Source: Rhynchospora pubera (Eukaryota; Streptophyta; Magnoliopsida; Poales; Cyperaceae). Taken from it: 64,000 nucleotides of DNA. Below the pieces are notes generated by a model. It did no database searches, was not told the DNA's origin, and was given only the letters and a program-made list of their open reading frames with translations. The translations under genes were made by a program, and so were the position numbers. Positions 23,561 through 34,671 of this stretch are shown piece after piece; positions within the stretch are counted from its first letter, which is position 1; each line of letters opens with the position of its first letter. The stretch covers positions 129,931,657 to 129,995,656 of the forward strand of contig CM051459.1 of NCBI GenBank assembly GCA_028095005.1, given 5' to 3'.

Positions 23561-23869
23561 TATTTTCGACGATTCTTCTTTCCCTTCATTCTCCGCCGAT
23601 TCGAAGGGTAATCAATTTGTATAGGAGGGGAATTTGGAAAGGGAATCGGATCCCCTAAAAACTCCCTCTCCGATTCACTTCGATCCAAACAGAAAATTTT
23701 TTTCAATTTTTCCTCCGTTGCCGTCCCTTCCCATCCAGTCCCTTCGTACCAAACATAGTGTTAGCGTCAGAAACAAGTTAAACAATGTACGATCAATCTA
23801 TCTACCGTCTATGCTTTTCTACCATTGAATAATAAAAATAAAAGTAAAAAAAAGACGCCGTCTCCATCT
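23561..23869. promoter_or_regulatory. putative bidirectional promoter between minus-strand leader and PWP1 leader
   Basis: The interval separates a minus-strand leader-like region (about 23282-23560) from the plus-strand pyrimidine-rich PWP1 leader (from about 23870). It includes the MITE-like end at 23745-23758. No TATA box is obvious, which is common for housekeeping-type plant promoters. The assignment rests on arrangement only. Confidence 0.35.
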
Positions 23870-23955
23870 CCCTGCTTCGGACTGTCTTAGAACCTCTCTT
23901 CTCCTCCCTTCCCTTCCCTTCCAAATTCCTAAAGCCCTAATTCCTAGAACCTCCT
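23788..23955 (+). repeat. promoter/leader repeat, copy 1 (second copy at 24846-25020)
   Basis: CAATCTATCTACCGTCTATG, CTACCATTGAATAA, TAGAACCTCTC and CTAAAGCCCTAA occur in the same order here and at 24846-25020, with small indels. The two copies are about 1.06 kb apart in direct orientation and visibly diverged, so the duplication is much older than the 17-kb segmental one. Confidence 0.8.
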
Positions 23956-24088
23956 CTCAGTTCCGGCGGCGCGGCGCACTTCTACCTTTTATTTTTCTCT
24001 CTTACCTCCTCCCGATTTTCTCTCTCCTCTCTCTTCCAACACTTCCCAGTTCCCTCTCTCCCGCCGCCTCACCTCTCCAACTCATCTG

Positions 24089-25011
24089 GTATGTGCTCTC
24101 CCTGAGTCCCTCTCCTCCCCATGCCTCTGCCTGTGTTGTCTGATTGGATTAGGAATTCATTCACTGCCTTGCATTCCAATTCTCACAATTATTTTATTCT
24201 TATCTCTCTCTCTCTCTTTTATTTATTTATTTTAGTACCCATTTTATCATTGGCTGATTAATCCCTCTGTAATTGCATTTTGTCATTAACTTCTATTAAA
24301 AAAAGAAAATATAAACAACAAATGCAAGAAAAATAACCAATGATTATTACTAGTTGAGATCTGGTACCTGCCAAGATCTTAACAAACTTTGAGTCTTTTA
24401 ACTCAATATTCTGTATGATCTTACTGTTAGATACCATAAGTCGATGACAGGAAAATTTTGGATAGCACCTTTTAGGAATGTTCTCTTATGATTTCCAACA
24501 AATCTGATGCTGATAACAAAGGAAATTTGCTTGATTTTAAATTCTTATATAGATCATTCCATGACATCAAAAGTTAATAACAATGTTTGCTGGATGCTTT
24601 TTCATTATAGATAGATCATGTAAACTATTTATTGAACCAAGAATGATGTAAAAGGAATTCACTTTTCTCTTTAAATGTTTGGGTGAGAGTGAGTGAGATT
24701 AACAATAGGCAATTTGAAATAGAGATGAGTGTGTTTCTCTCTCTTTTAATTCCAATAGCCTAATTGGGTTTCTTATTCATCAAATTCTCCAAAAAGGAGA
24801 AATAAGAATAAGCCTTTCAATAGTTTATTTGAAATTGTTGTGCGATGTATAATCAATCTATCTCCCGTCTATGCTTTTTGTTCACCTAATCGGAACCGTT
24901 GGTTTCTACCATTGAATAAAAATAGGAAATAGGCGTTGTCTCTATCTCCCTCTTCTGGACCGTCCTAGAACCTCTCCTCTCCTCTCTTCCCTTCCAAATT
25001 TCTAAAGCCCT

Positions 25012-25052
<41 letters not shown>

Positions 25053-25053
25053 G
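24089..25053 (+). other. putative leader intron of PWP1 copy A
   Basis: A leader exon of about 23870-24088 ends CTCATCTG and meets GTATGT. The acceptor is CATCAG at 25048-25053, directly after about 18 CT units (25014-25047), leaving only GGAAAGAG before the ATG. The microsatellite therefore probably acts as the polypyrimidine tract. The intron also contains the second copy of the promoter/leader repeat (24846-25020), so an alternative transcription start inside it is possible. Confidence 0.5.
25014..25047 (+). repeat. (CT)n microsatellite before the PWP1 start codon
   Basis: An uninterrupted CT tract ending six bases before the presumed leader acceptor. Its length could vary between individuals and affect splicing or promoter strength. 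Confidence 0.9.
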
Positions 25054-25061
25054 GGAAAGAG

Positions 25062-28000
25062 ATGATTTCCGCTCTAAGTTGGGTCCCAAAAGGGGCGGCG
25101 AAGTATGTGCCCGAGGTAGCTGAGCCGCCTTCCAAGGAGGAAATAGAGGAGCTGGTAAACGCTGATTCCGTCGATAAAAGGTTTGTTTGTTCTTGATTGT
25201 ATAGTATGAAGCATATTATATATTATACTACTGTCTATAGGACCTATTGCTTGAAGAATAATGTGCATCTTAATAATTGAAACAATGAATATTCTTGTAC
25301 TAGGTGTACCAATACCAACACTTAATTTTCTATTATTTCAACAATATTGTTGGTAGCATCTAAGGTCAAAATGATGAAATTGATGTGTAGTGGGGAGAGC
25401 GAGGATGAAGAAGAAATGGATGTGGATACAGAAAAAGGAGATGCTGCGGTGTTACAGGCCCAGGCTGCGGTGTTACAGGCCCTTGCAGCAGCAAAAGCCC
25501 TGAACGATGACCAGCAAGGAGATCAATCTTCAGCATTTGTTCAAAATATATCTGATGGTCTGCGTGAACTTGACATGGATCATTATGATGATGAGGATGG
25601 AGGTGTTCGTTTTTTCTCTACAAAACTTTAATTTCTGCTTTTGCAAGCACTATCATAGAAAATGTGGAAATTGTTGGACTCTTTTAAGTTCATAAAAATA
25701 TCGGTAGGGTGTATGTTTACAGTGGGGGGCAACAGGGGAGAGCAGGTGCTGGTATGCTCATAGTTGTCTTAAGAGATAGCTCCATTATCACAGAAAATCT
25801 GGAATAGTTTATATTTTTTTTGTGTTTGTCTCTGATATGACACCTTTTTCATTTTCTACTCTTATGTGCTATTTCAAATATACATTTTTTTCCTGATTTC
25901 TAGGTATTGACATTTTTGGTAAAGGTGTGGACCTTTATTATACTAGCAATGACATGGACCCTTATCTAAAGAAAAACACAGAGGTGGGGTCTCTCTCTCT
26001 CAGAGTACCTACTCTTACAAGACTTAGAGAAAAAGCCTAACCTTAATACTTGTTGTCAGGAAAATGCTGACGATGAAGAAGAAGAAATAGAGGACATGAC
26101 AATAAAACCTACTGATGCTGTTATTCTTTGTGCTCGTGTTGAAGATGAAGTAAACCTTCTTGAGGCATGCATTCTACTTTTTCAATAACATCACCCTTTT
26201 CTTTTGGTCAAAAATAGTTAGAATACTATTAATTGCACTCATAGTAGAGCCATTAGTTGCATATTTATGGGTGTCTATGTGGGAGACGTCATTTGAACAG
26301 AGGTTTAGAACCAAATTTCTGGTCCTGTCCTGTTTGTCGGCCTAATTTAGTTGGGTGAGGATGAAAAAATGTTCAATTATTGCAACTTTTTATACAGTTC
26401 AGTATTGATGGGCCCAAACTAAGGATGCTAACTGAAACACAGTAAAACTGAAGTGTACCGTCAATATTAGTGTTGGATAGTGTCTTAATGCTTCTGCTAT
26501 TGTTTGTAACTTGAAAGTGTGTTTTTTTTTTTTTTTTTAAAAAGTTGGATTATGCTGAATAATCCAAAAGGCATCATTTTTGTCCAATTTCTCATTTTTT
26601 GGTTAGTTTGAAGTGAACTGGCCGAAACACAAAAGTACTAGCAGCGCAATGTAAGTTTTATAACATCTCATGTATAAAAACATATTAGCGCTGTTTTTGT
26701 AAAGCTGGTCAAAATTTCTATTTTGATTTCTATTTTTGTATCAGTTTCGTACATTTGGACAGCCATGTTCTCTCTGTGCATTACAGGTTTGTATTTTTGA
26801 GGAGGCTGAGGATGGAGACTCAAACATGTATGTACACCATGACATTATTCTTTCCGCATTCCCCCTATCTATGGCTTGGTTGGACTGTCGACCACAAAGT
26901 GGCGAAAAAGGTGAGATATGTTATGAAGGGTCTGTTAGAATATTAATTTAACTTATATAAGCTTGTACAGCTAACTTGTCTTGCCGACACTTGTAATGCT
27001 ATTTTTAATATATGTACATACATATACACATTTTAGAGCCTTAAACGAGTCTTAGTCTAGATTGTACAAAATTAGATAGATATAGAACCAAAGTAAGATC
27101 GTTTAAGGCTCTAAAATGTGTATATGTATTCTGTAGTTGAACCTGATCAAGTTGTAGCTAACTCTGGATTGTTTGATTATCTAGCAAATGGATTTTTTTA
27201 TCTTTTTTCCATAACTATTTTCTTCCTGTTGTCGCCGCAGGAAATTTTGTTGCAACAGGAACTATGGGTCCTGCTATTGAGATCTGGGACCTCGATCTTG
27301 TAAGTTAGTTTTTCTTTCTCCCTATATTTTCGTTAAAAAAATCGAAAGGTTGTGCTGGATATGAATATATAATGATAGTAAGTTAGTAGTAACTCTGTAA
27401 ACCTGTTTGCAGTGACAATTAAAGCACCATTCTGCTAGACACAATATGGTTTTAATTGTTGGTGGCAAAGATTAGTATAAGCAATAAACATATATTAGTT
27501 ATATACTTATATCATATATGAGAACTCATGAATCCAACAAATTTGAGTAGTCTTTATAATAAATAACATATCACAGCAAAGATGCCTTTGATGATATTGT
27601 GATTCTTGTGTCCCTTCTTTTTGGTTTTTGACAGATTGATGAGGTTCAACCACTGTTGGTTTTAGGTGGTAAGAAAAGAGTTAAAGGAAAAGAGGTTATT
27701 TCTCATCTTCTTCTTCATATCGCGAATATGTTTTTCGGTTTTCTGTTTATATAATATTTTGTAATGTGGTTTCTAGAATTACGTAAATGTAGTTTAGACA
27801 AACAAGTAAATTGATTTTTTTTTAAGGTCAAAGTTCAGTTATTCCCTTGCAAGCTGTAGATGATTCTCTCACCCTCTTTACAAAAAAATACAATGTTCCC
27901 TTGGAAACCCACATTAGCCCATATGTCTCTGTAAAAAGATTGCTTTTCGAGGTTTCATTAAGGTTCAGTTTTGCATCTTTCACAAAGAGACCGCAAGTTA

Positions 28001-30267
28001 AAAGATCCTGAAGATTTTTTTTAGAATCATGCTGCTTTTTTAAAGTTAGTGCTGTTTGTTTAGAAAAAAATCAAGAAGGGGAAGTTCAAGAAGGGAAGTC
28101 ATAGGGACTCTGTGCTTGGTCTAGCATGGAACAAGGAGCTGAGGTGAGTATTTATAAATTGTTTCTCCCTTAAGTTGTATTTTTTTGGATAACTTGACAG
28201 AGTCCCTTAAGTTGTTACTTTTGTTTCTCAAGGACCTTGAAATTTCAGATGTTTCAACAAACTATAATATTCCCTAGCAGGGATAGATACAAAGAAAGGT
28301 TCAGAGCAAAAAGAAAAATTGAATTTCATATCAACACAATGTCGAATAAAAATTTATTATAAATATTGAACTAAAGAAAGATAAATATTGTGCTCTTGTT
28401 GCATAACAAAACCTAAACTGAATAAATATGAATAATTCTTGAAAGTACAAGAGTACCATGCGTCTGTGGTAGGTGTTGGTTTTAAAATCTGTGCCTATAG
28501 GATGTAATAAGCTTGTGCATTCAATTAGAAAAGATGGTGTCAAATAGTTGTGTTGTACTGTATACTAGGAATGTTCTAGCAAGTGCAAGTGCAGATAAGA
28601 CTCTTAAAATTTGGGACGTGGTTCAGGAAAAATGCGCTGTCACTCTTGAGCATCATACTGACAAGGCAAGCTACTATCTTTGATTTCATCTTTTACATTT
28701 AAGTCTTTTATCATCATATCCGTTAAATTTTAGAAGTTAGAGAAATAATCATATTGTCATAATTTGGTTTAGTTTTGTTTAATTTCTTTTACTGTATTTT
28801 GCGTTCGTGTATTGAAGATTTATTACATTGTTCTTTCCAAGCTCTTAGTCTAAATGAAGGGTTTTAATATGAGTACATAATAGATGTATGTATGATATGC
28901 ATTACAGGTGCAAACTGTTGCATGGAGTAGGCACTCCCCGGAGCTACTTATTAGTGGATCCTTTGATAAATCTGTTGCATTGGTACATACTCTCTCTGGG
29001 GTGTTTTCTTGGGGACAAACTTAGATTAAATTGTTGCACATTCTTAATTTTGAGTTATTGCATAATATGCAGATGGATATGAAGTCATCCAGTGAGAGTG
29101 GCAGATGGTCTGTTGATGCTGATGTAGAAAGCATTGCGTGGGATCCACATAATGAGCATGCTTTTGTGGTTTGTTGGATGCTTTCTTTCTTGCCTAGATA
29201 TTTTTGAATTTTGCATGGGTCTGTGTGCATGTGCGTTTGCTGGTGCCCTTGATGTCTGGTTGATTTGGGTGATTGGGGTGTTTAGTCTAGTTGCCAGTAA
29301 TATTTTGCACCGGCAAAACAAAGCCTTTCTGAAGTGCTTTTCTTTTCCAATTATTTATTGTTCTATTGATATTTTCTTGGTTTGTTCTAATCATGTTTTC
29401 TAGGTCAGCCTTGAAAATGGCATGGTTCAGTGCTTTGACAAGCGCTTGGCCTCTTCAGATATGGTTTCTGGTGCAAAGACCATCTTTACTCTACATGCGC
29501 ATGAGAAAGCTGTCTCATCCCTCTCTTTTTCTTCTGTGGCACCTAATGTAAGTTGTTCCAGAAATACTATTGCGAAAAAGAAAACCTGCATTCTGCAGAC
29601 AACCTAATGTTTTGGATAGTTGCATACTTCCATTCAATGGTAACTTTTGGGATGATCATGAAAAATGCAAATGATCACCGACCTTTAGGTTATTCTGATT
29701 GGAATAGTCATGCACTGATAATTAACACTTAACGTTTAAAATTAAAAGAAAGATATATAGGTTCATAGCTTTTATATGTTGGTTTAAAGCAATTTTGTGT
29801 AATGATAAAATCTGAGGGCAATGTATTCTAAAGTCGCATCTGCAAATAGTCCCTAAAATTATACTATGTATTGGTTGCAGAAAAATGTTGACTGCAGGAT
29901 GAAAAGTATCTTAAACATATAGTAGTTGTCAATGTTCTTTTTTATCGAGAACAAGCAAATTGGTATGTTTAGTACTGATTTCAGGATGAAGGTTGCTATT
30001 GCAAACTTACCCACACTTTTTTTTATTGGATTGCTAGAATTCATGGTATGGTATGGGGTTAGTTGAGGTGAGATGTCACCAATAATGGACTTGATGTTTC
30101 TCAATAAGCTGAAGAGAGAGGAAAAGTATTTTCATGTATTGCAAATTTGGATTAGATAATTGAAATACAGAAGTCCAGAAAAAAGTTGCATCCAATTATA
30201 TGTTTTCTTTTGACATGAACTTGTTCAACTTGTGCAGTTTCTTGCCACTGGCTCAACAGACAAAATG
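25062..30267 (+). pseudogene. PWP1: PWP1 (periodic tryptophan protein 1) copy A, exons 1-13 only
   Basis: Thirteen exons join in phase: 25062-25180, 25391-25602, 25904-25983, 26060-26164, 26787-26910, 27241-27299, 27635-27694, 28064-28143, 28569-28665, 28908-28982, 29073-29168, 29404-29547, 30238-30267 (427 codons, no internal stop). The N-terminus MISALSWVPKG and EVAEPPSKEEIEELV is the PWP1 signature; an acidic GESEDEEEMDVD follows, then WD40 blades (GPAIEIWDLDL, SADKTLKIWDV, FDKSVAL). PWP1 proteins are nuclear/nucleolar WD40 factors tied to ribosome biogenesis and chromatin at rDNA. Introns 4 and 9 begin with GC. Exons 14-16, present in copy B, are missing because 30571 joins DNA that lies beyond the gene's 3' end in the other unit. 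Reading past exon 13 meets a stop after four codons, so at most a 431-residue protein without its last blades could be made. Confidence 0.9.
27018..27129. repeat. perfect 31-bp inverted repeat in PWP1 intron 5 (also 44286-44397)
   Basis: Arms 27018-27048 and 27099-27129 are exact reverse complements (core ACATTTTAGAGCCTTAAACG) with a 50-base loop. RNA from the intron would form a long hairpin. It is kept in both duplicated copies. It could be a tiny MITE or a small-RNA precursor; nothing else supports either. Confidence 0.9.
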
Positions 30268-30423
30268 GTACTTTCTCTATAAAATATTTTTTACTTTTGT
30301 GAAGATAAGAAAATGGTCAAAAAGTTTTATAGTTTGGTTATTAGTTGAAAAATTCAATGCTTTGATTATTGGATTTGGATCTAAGGGGTAAAGATGGATA
30401 AAAAGTATTAGCAGGAATTATAA

Positions 30424-30570
30424 GTGCCATCGGCAAATATACCATCCCAGCCATCGCTAAATACAAAGTGAACATATACAGCAAATAAAGTGAACATATA
30501 GACGATCTAAGTGAACACTTACAAACAAATAAGTGTTGTCATCACTTGTTCAGAAGTTTACATACATATT
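30424..30570. mobile_element. left half of a Tourist-like foldback MITE, cut by a deletion
   Basis: Matches the left arm and half of the loop of the complete element at 48040-48314, including the flanking TAA at 30421-30423. The right arm is missing because the 13-kb deletion begins in the loop at TACATATT (30563-30570). Confidence 0.9.
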
Positions 30571-30577
30571 GCATATT

Positions 30578-30608
<31 letters not shown>

Positions 30609-31856
30609 AGGAACAATCAATCTATCGACTTGATCGGTGCAATTATCTTGATACAAGGAATTGAGTATTTTCTTTTGTTATAGATATATTACAATAACAA
30701 TTTAAAAGCCTAAGTGTACATCTAGGGAGCTCTAATTTAATTGTGTGCTTTGTTATTTTACCTAACAATTATGCGTATAAATCACAAAAAAAAATGTTGT
30801 TTTAGTTGTTAGTTGTGATTTTCGAGCAACTCTAGATTGACTTGAACCATTTGATCACAATTATCTATATTTCAATTTTTTTTATTGTTTGGAATATAAT
30901 ACTTATCTTATTTATTCGTGATATTGAATTATTCATTGAAAATATGCACATAATGTGCAAATAAAGCTCAATTTCAAACATTATTTGAGCATTTTAATTA
31001 TTTACAGAAATTCATATCAAAGCTCTTTCTAGGATCTGAAATATAGTTCAGATTGTTTTTATTCAAAATACAGCTTAAATCATAAAAAAATATGCACATA
31101 AAGTGCACATATAGCATAATTTAAGCATCAATTGAGCATTTCAAATATTTTAGATTTTAAATCATTTGATTTCAATAATATATAAGTGAGCTCCTTATAT
31201 GGTCTAGAATATAATTAAAATCTTAATTATACGACATAGCATTATAGATACAAATAAACATACAAAGTGCTGTTAGGAATAGTGCTAATTTTAATTTTGT
31301 GCTAATTATCCTTAATTAACCAATTAAAACAACACACAACCGATCTAGTACTCAAGTCCAATTCAACACAAAGAGATAGGTGGAAATTTTGTACCTCCCG
31401 CGAAATCGTATTCGCGGGGCTCGACCATGGCATGGGAGTTGGTGGCGAACCTCCATGCGCCTCCTCCTTCGTCGGTTGATCGGCCTCGAGTCCACCAAGG
31501 AGGTTAACCATAATCTTCAACTCTTGTGTTAGCAAGAGGAAGAAACAAGCTAATCCCTCTAGGTTTCCTCTCTCATTTAGCAATTAACTATATTAATTTG
31601 TGAAAATGAGTGCTCAACCCATGAGCTAGAAAGGAGAGGAGAGAAGAGAGAGCATGGAGAAAATTCTGAAAATTTTCTCCCTTGGTGAAATTTTGGCCAT
31701 AGAGGAAGAGGTGAGAGAGAAAGGTGTGGAGGCTAGGGTTTCCCCAAAACTTGACCTCTTTATATAGTGCTCTCTATACCTATCTACCACAACAATTTAT
31801 GGACATATTTGCCCTCACATGGCCGGCCCCATTGGAGGCTTTTGTGGGCTACACCA
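30571..31856 (+). repeat. segmental duplication, upstream unit, part 2 (pairs with 61369-62644)
   Basis: Near-identical to 61369-62644. It includes a (TTA)n microsatellite, longer here (to about 30602) than in the other copy, then AT-rich DNA and the first third of the solo LTR. The non-LTR part holds degenerate repeats of about 150 bp with the motifs ATGCACATAA and TTGAGCATTT (at about 30946 and 31090, continuing beyond the LTR at 33051). Confidence 0.9.
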
Positions 31857-33050
31857 AGTGTGTTAAAAGCCCATTAATTCAAACCTTTTAATTGCTCTTT
31901 CAACTAACCTCAAATTGAACTTTTATTTAACTAATTAAATAAAGACCCAATAGCTCAATTAATTTAAATGAGTTGAACATAATTAATTATTAACTCATTA
32001 ATAATTAATTTGGGATTAGCATATGCATTAATTTATTTCTATATGATCCCTTTGACTTAATTAATTATAACGGTCTGCAACGCTATACAATTAATTAATC
32101 AAACTATCATATTTTCGCAATACGCACTGTTGCGAATAAATAAATAATGCACTGTATGGTTAAAGTCCTATTTGTGTGACCCTTTGAGGATTTATGTTAA
32201 GTTGGACATGGAAATAAATCGTTATTTAATTCCAATAATCATAAGCGGTATCTAGCAGCACGTTATGATTCCCAATTCGCATAAATAGTGTACTGCTACA
32301 GTATTTAAATCCTGCATAAGAGAATAAATGTATTTTCCTATTTTGATTCTTATGTCACACGATATCATCGTATAATCCAAGATAGGAATGTGTCATTCTT
32401 GCAGACTATACGTTTCTTGATCTAGAGTTGATCGTTTAGTTGCGCGCATACGATTCAACTCCATCAAGGGGCCCAACACAAATATCATCACTCACTAAGT
32501 GAATTAATGAGGGACATACGGTTTTCTTGATGATTAGCTTTTCCTCGCACAATTCAAGAGAACATAAATAAAGTCCGTATAGCAGCCCTTATCGGGAATC
32601 AGCGGTAGACAATATTTATTGAACCTATCCTCATGTGGAAAAGATAAACATCTCAAACTTAGAACCAAAATCATAACGAAATAAATAATGACACATAACA
32701 CAATCCATATATTTATTTCGTTGGGTCAAGTCCTGTATTATGTTCCATAACATATACATATGCAATTAAGTTGGTAACTCTTTACCTATGATTAGTAGAA
32801 CTTAATCATCGCTTAACTTGCATACTAATTTTATATGATAATTAATGTTCCTTGTTAATTATCTAGATTATGGACTGTTTAGATTTATTATTGTCATTCT
32901 AAAGAATGATCCACAGAGATCTACAATTCAGATCCTCAACCTGAATAATCTGTCAATAATAAATCTAGGAACAGATGATAAAATCTCATCCATAACATAA
33001 ACTAATATTTAAGTCATGAGATTATTGACTTTTAGGACATAACTCCAACA
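31271..33050 (-). mobile_element. solo LTR, probably Ty1/copia
   Basis: A 1,780-bp LTR with TG...CA ends, reading TGTTGGAGTTATGTCC... to ...CACTATTCCTAACA on the minus strand, flanked by an exact 5-bp target-site duplication AGTGC (31266-31270 and 33051-33055). There is no internal domain, so it arose by recombination between the two LTRs of a full element. It interrupts a degenerate tandem repeat. A related LTR fragment lies at 56148-57227 and a truncated copy of this same insertion at 62059-62644. The TGTTGGAGTTATGTCC start is typical of copia LTRs; that superfamily call is inferred. Confidence 0.9.
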
Positions 33051-33055
33051 AGTGC

Positions 33056-33924
33056 AAGTATGACATTTTTAGACATCAGTTGAGCATTTCAAATGATTAC
33101 ATATTCATTTGAAGTTATCTCATCTTAATAATCTATATTTAAAACCATGCCACGGTTGCCCAAACGCTTGGCACGATGATTCATGCCCTAGTTGTCGAAC
33201 TGTATTGCTTTATATTGATCGTCAGGCATCCATGATTGCCCTCCAAAGAGCAGTGCATCTATTTCTCCTCGAGGAAAACCAAAAACTCCCATCCTTGAGG
33301 TATTTAGCCTTTGTTATTTGGACTTACAGTGAAGCCGAGTTAGCAGCTAATTTCCATATCATTTCATTTGAGATTAAAAGCTGTATTGAGTAAGGCAAGA
33401 TCACGCAAAACCAAGTCCCCACACACACATCTTTGGCTTAGTCAGCTTGCTAATAACTTGAATTTTCGTTAGCTGTTTCCAACGAGTTTTGTAACTTCCA
33501 GGTTTATTTATTGCATATATATATAAATTACCTAATTTAGACTTTTCAGTGCGCATGATAAACACCGGCTTTATCATGCTCAGTCCGTGCCCATCCTGTT
33601 ACGATCTGTATATCACATAGTGAAGAAGCCATTTCTTGCATTTCAAACCATTCAACAGAAATAAGTATATTGCATTAGTATTTTACTCTAAATTACAAGA
33701 CAAATTAGAAATATTAAATCACACAGGTTGTCAACAATGTACAAGAAAAACAAGAAGCCCATCAATTTCCTTACATTTCCCACAAAACATGCACATAAGA
33801 ACAAAACAGAGATCAGTATAATACTGCCTTACATTTCCCACAAAACAGAGATCAACAAGCAGCCCATCAATGCTAATGCTCTCTGTAATCGAAAAAACCT
33901 GGGTTTTTTTTGCTCAATTTCCTC
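33056..33924. other. intergenic with repeat debris
   Basis: Starts with the remainder of the degenerate repeat interrupted by the solo LTR. A 94-codon open stretch at 33109-33393 contains CHGCPNAWHDDSCPSC, but there is no recognised domain, homologue or splice context, so it is not called a gene. Confidence 0.45.
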
Positions 33925-34485
33925 CAGACGTTGAGCACCTGCTTTGAACGTTTCCACATCCTCCTATGAGACAAAAGAAGGGCATTATTAAAACGAAGTA
34001 ACCAAATAACCAATAGAGGGTAGGTGGTCTGTATGCCTGTATGGTGTTGGGGGGGTAGACGAGTTTACAGCCAAGACAGAAGGCAGAGAGCAAGAGTGCT
34101 AACCTTTTGGATGATCTCCCAAGCTGTATGGCCTTCCTTATCTTCTCCTTCACGAATAAGATGTAGCTTCCTTCATGGCACTTAGGCTAGCCGTTGACTG
34201 AAATAATTGAACACTCAATCAACACATACACAGCCACAGGCACCAAAAATTTTGAGGAAAATAAAGATGGAAAAAACACACGCACCTTATAAATTTCAAA
34301 CCATTCCTGTATCAGCAAGCCAGCCTTCCTGTTCAGTCCCTTTTTCTAGTAGATAATGAAAAACAAAACTTCAGAAAAATGAGTTTGGAACTTGGAAGCA
34401 TGTTCATATGCCAGACTGCATACGTGAATACCAATACATCGGTTAGTATGCTTACCAAACTGCCATCAATGTACTTCTTAATCAT
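33925..34485 (-). pseudogene. exon fragments of an unidentified minus-strand gene
   Basis: Four exon-like pieces with good splice signals read in order on the minus strand: TTCAG/ATGATTAAG... encoding MIKKYIDGSL with donor GTAAGC (about 34456-34485); KKGLNRKAGLLIQEWFEIYK between CTAG and GTGCGT (about 34286-34345); a piece reading EGEDKEGHTAWEIIQK with a frame slip before it (about 34104-34197); and EDVETFKAGAQRLEEIEQK (about 33905-33966). The open reading and phase agreement suggest real coding ancestry, but the frame slip, the small number of exons and the transposon debris on both sides suggest a captured or decayed gene piece. I could not identify the protein. Confidence 0.45.
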
Positions 34486-34671
34486 CTGAACGTTATTAAA
34501 CTACAGCATCAAAGAAGCAAAAACTAGCTAGTACTAACAGAGAACATTTCCTTCAATTTCACTGGTATAACTGGTAGAAGCGGATTCAAAAAGCTGTAGG
34601 AGTACGTTGTAACTGCTCAAGGAGAGAACCAATTTAACAGATAATTTCTTGCAGCAGAGCAATTGGTTGTT

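Larger units (their letters stand above)
25856..30570 (+). repeat. segmental duplication, upstream unit, part 1 (pairs with 43121-48186)
   Basis: Near-identical to 43121-48186 through exons and introns. The observed differences are a few single bases (for example TTAGCGCTG against TTACCGCTG), small homopolymer changes and the 347-bp MITE insertion in the other copy. Homology starts abruptly at CTACTCTTATG inside PWP1 intron 2 and stops at TACATATT (30563-30570). Confidence 0.95.

Noticed and set aside
25347..25631. Exon 2 of PWP1 starting at 25357 or 25365
   Set aside because: Both acceptors put the exon out of phase with exon 1 and give an early stop; the acceptor before 25391 restores phase and reads SGESEDEEEM.
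26145..26170. GT donor GAA/GTAAAC at 26148 for PWP1 intron 4
   Set aside because: It would remove VNLLE, which is expected in PWP1 before VCIFEEA; the GC donor at 26165 keeps the frame and the conserved residues.
33109..33393. 94-codon frame with CHGCPNAWHDDSCPSC
   Set aside because: The cysteine spacing does not match a known finger, the frame begins inside a degenerate repeat, and no flanking exon was found.
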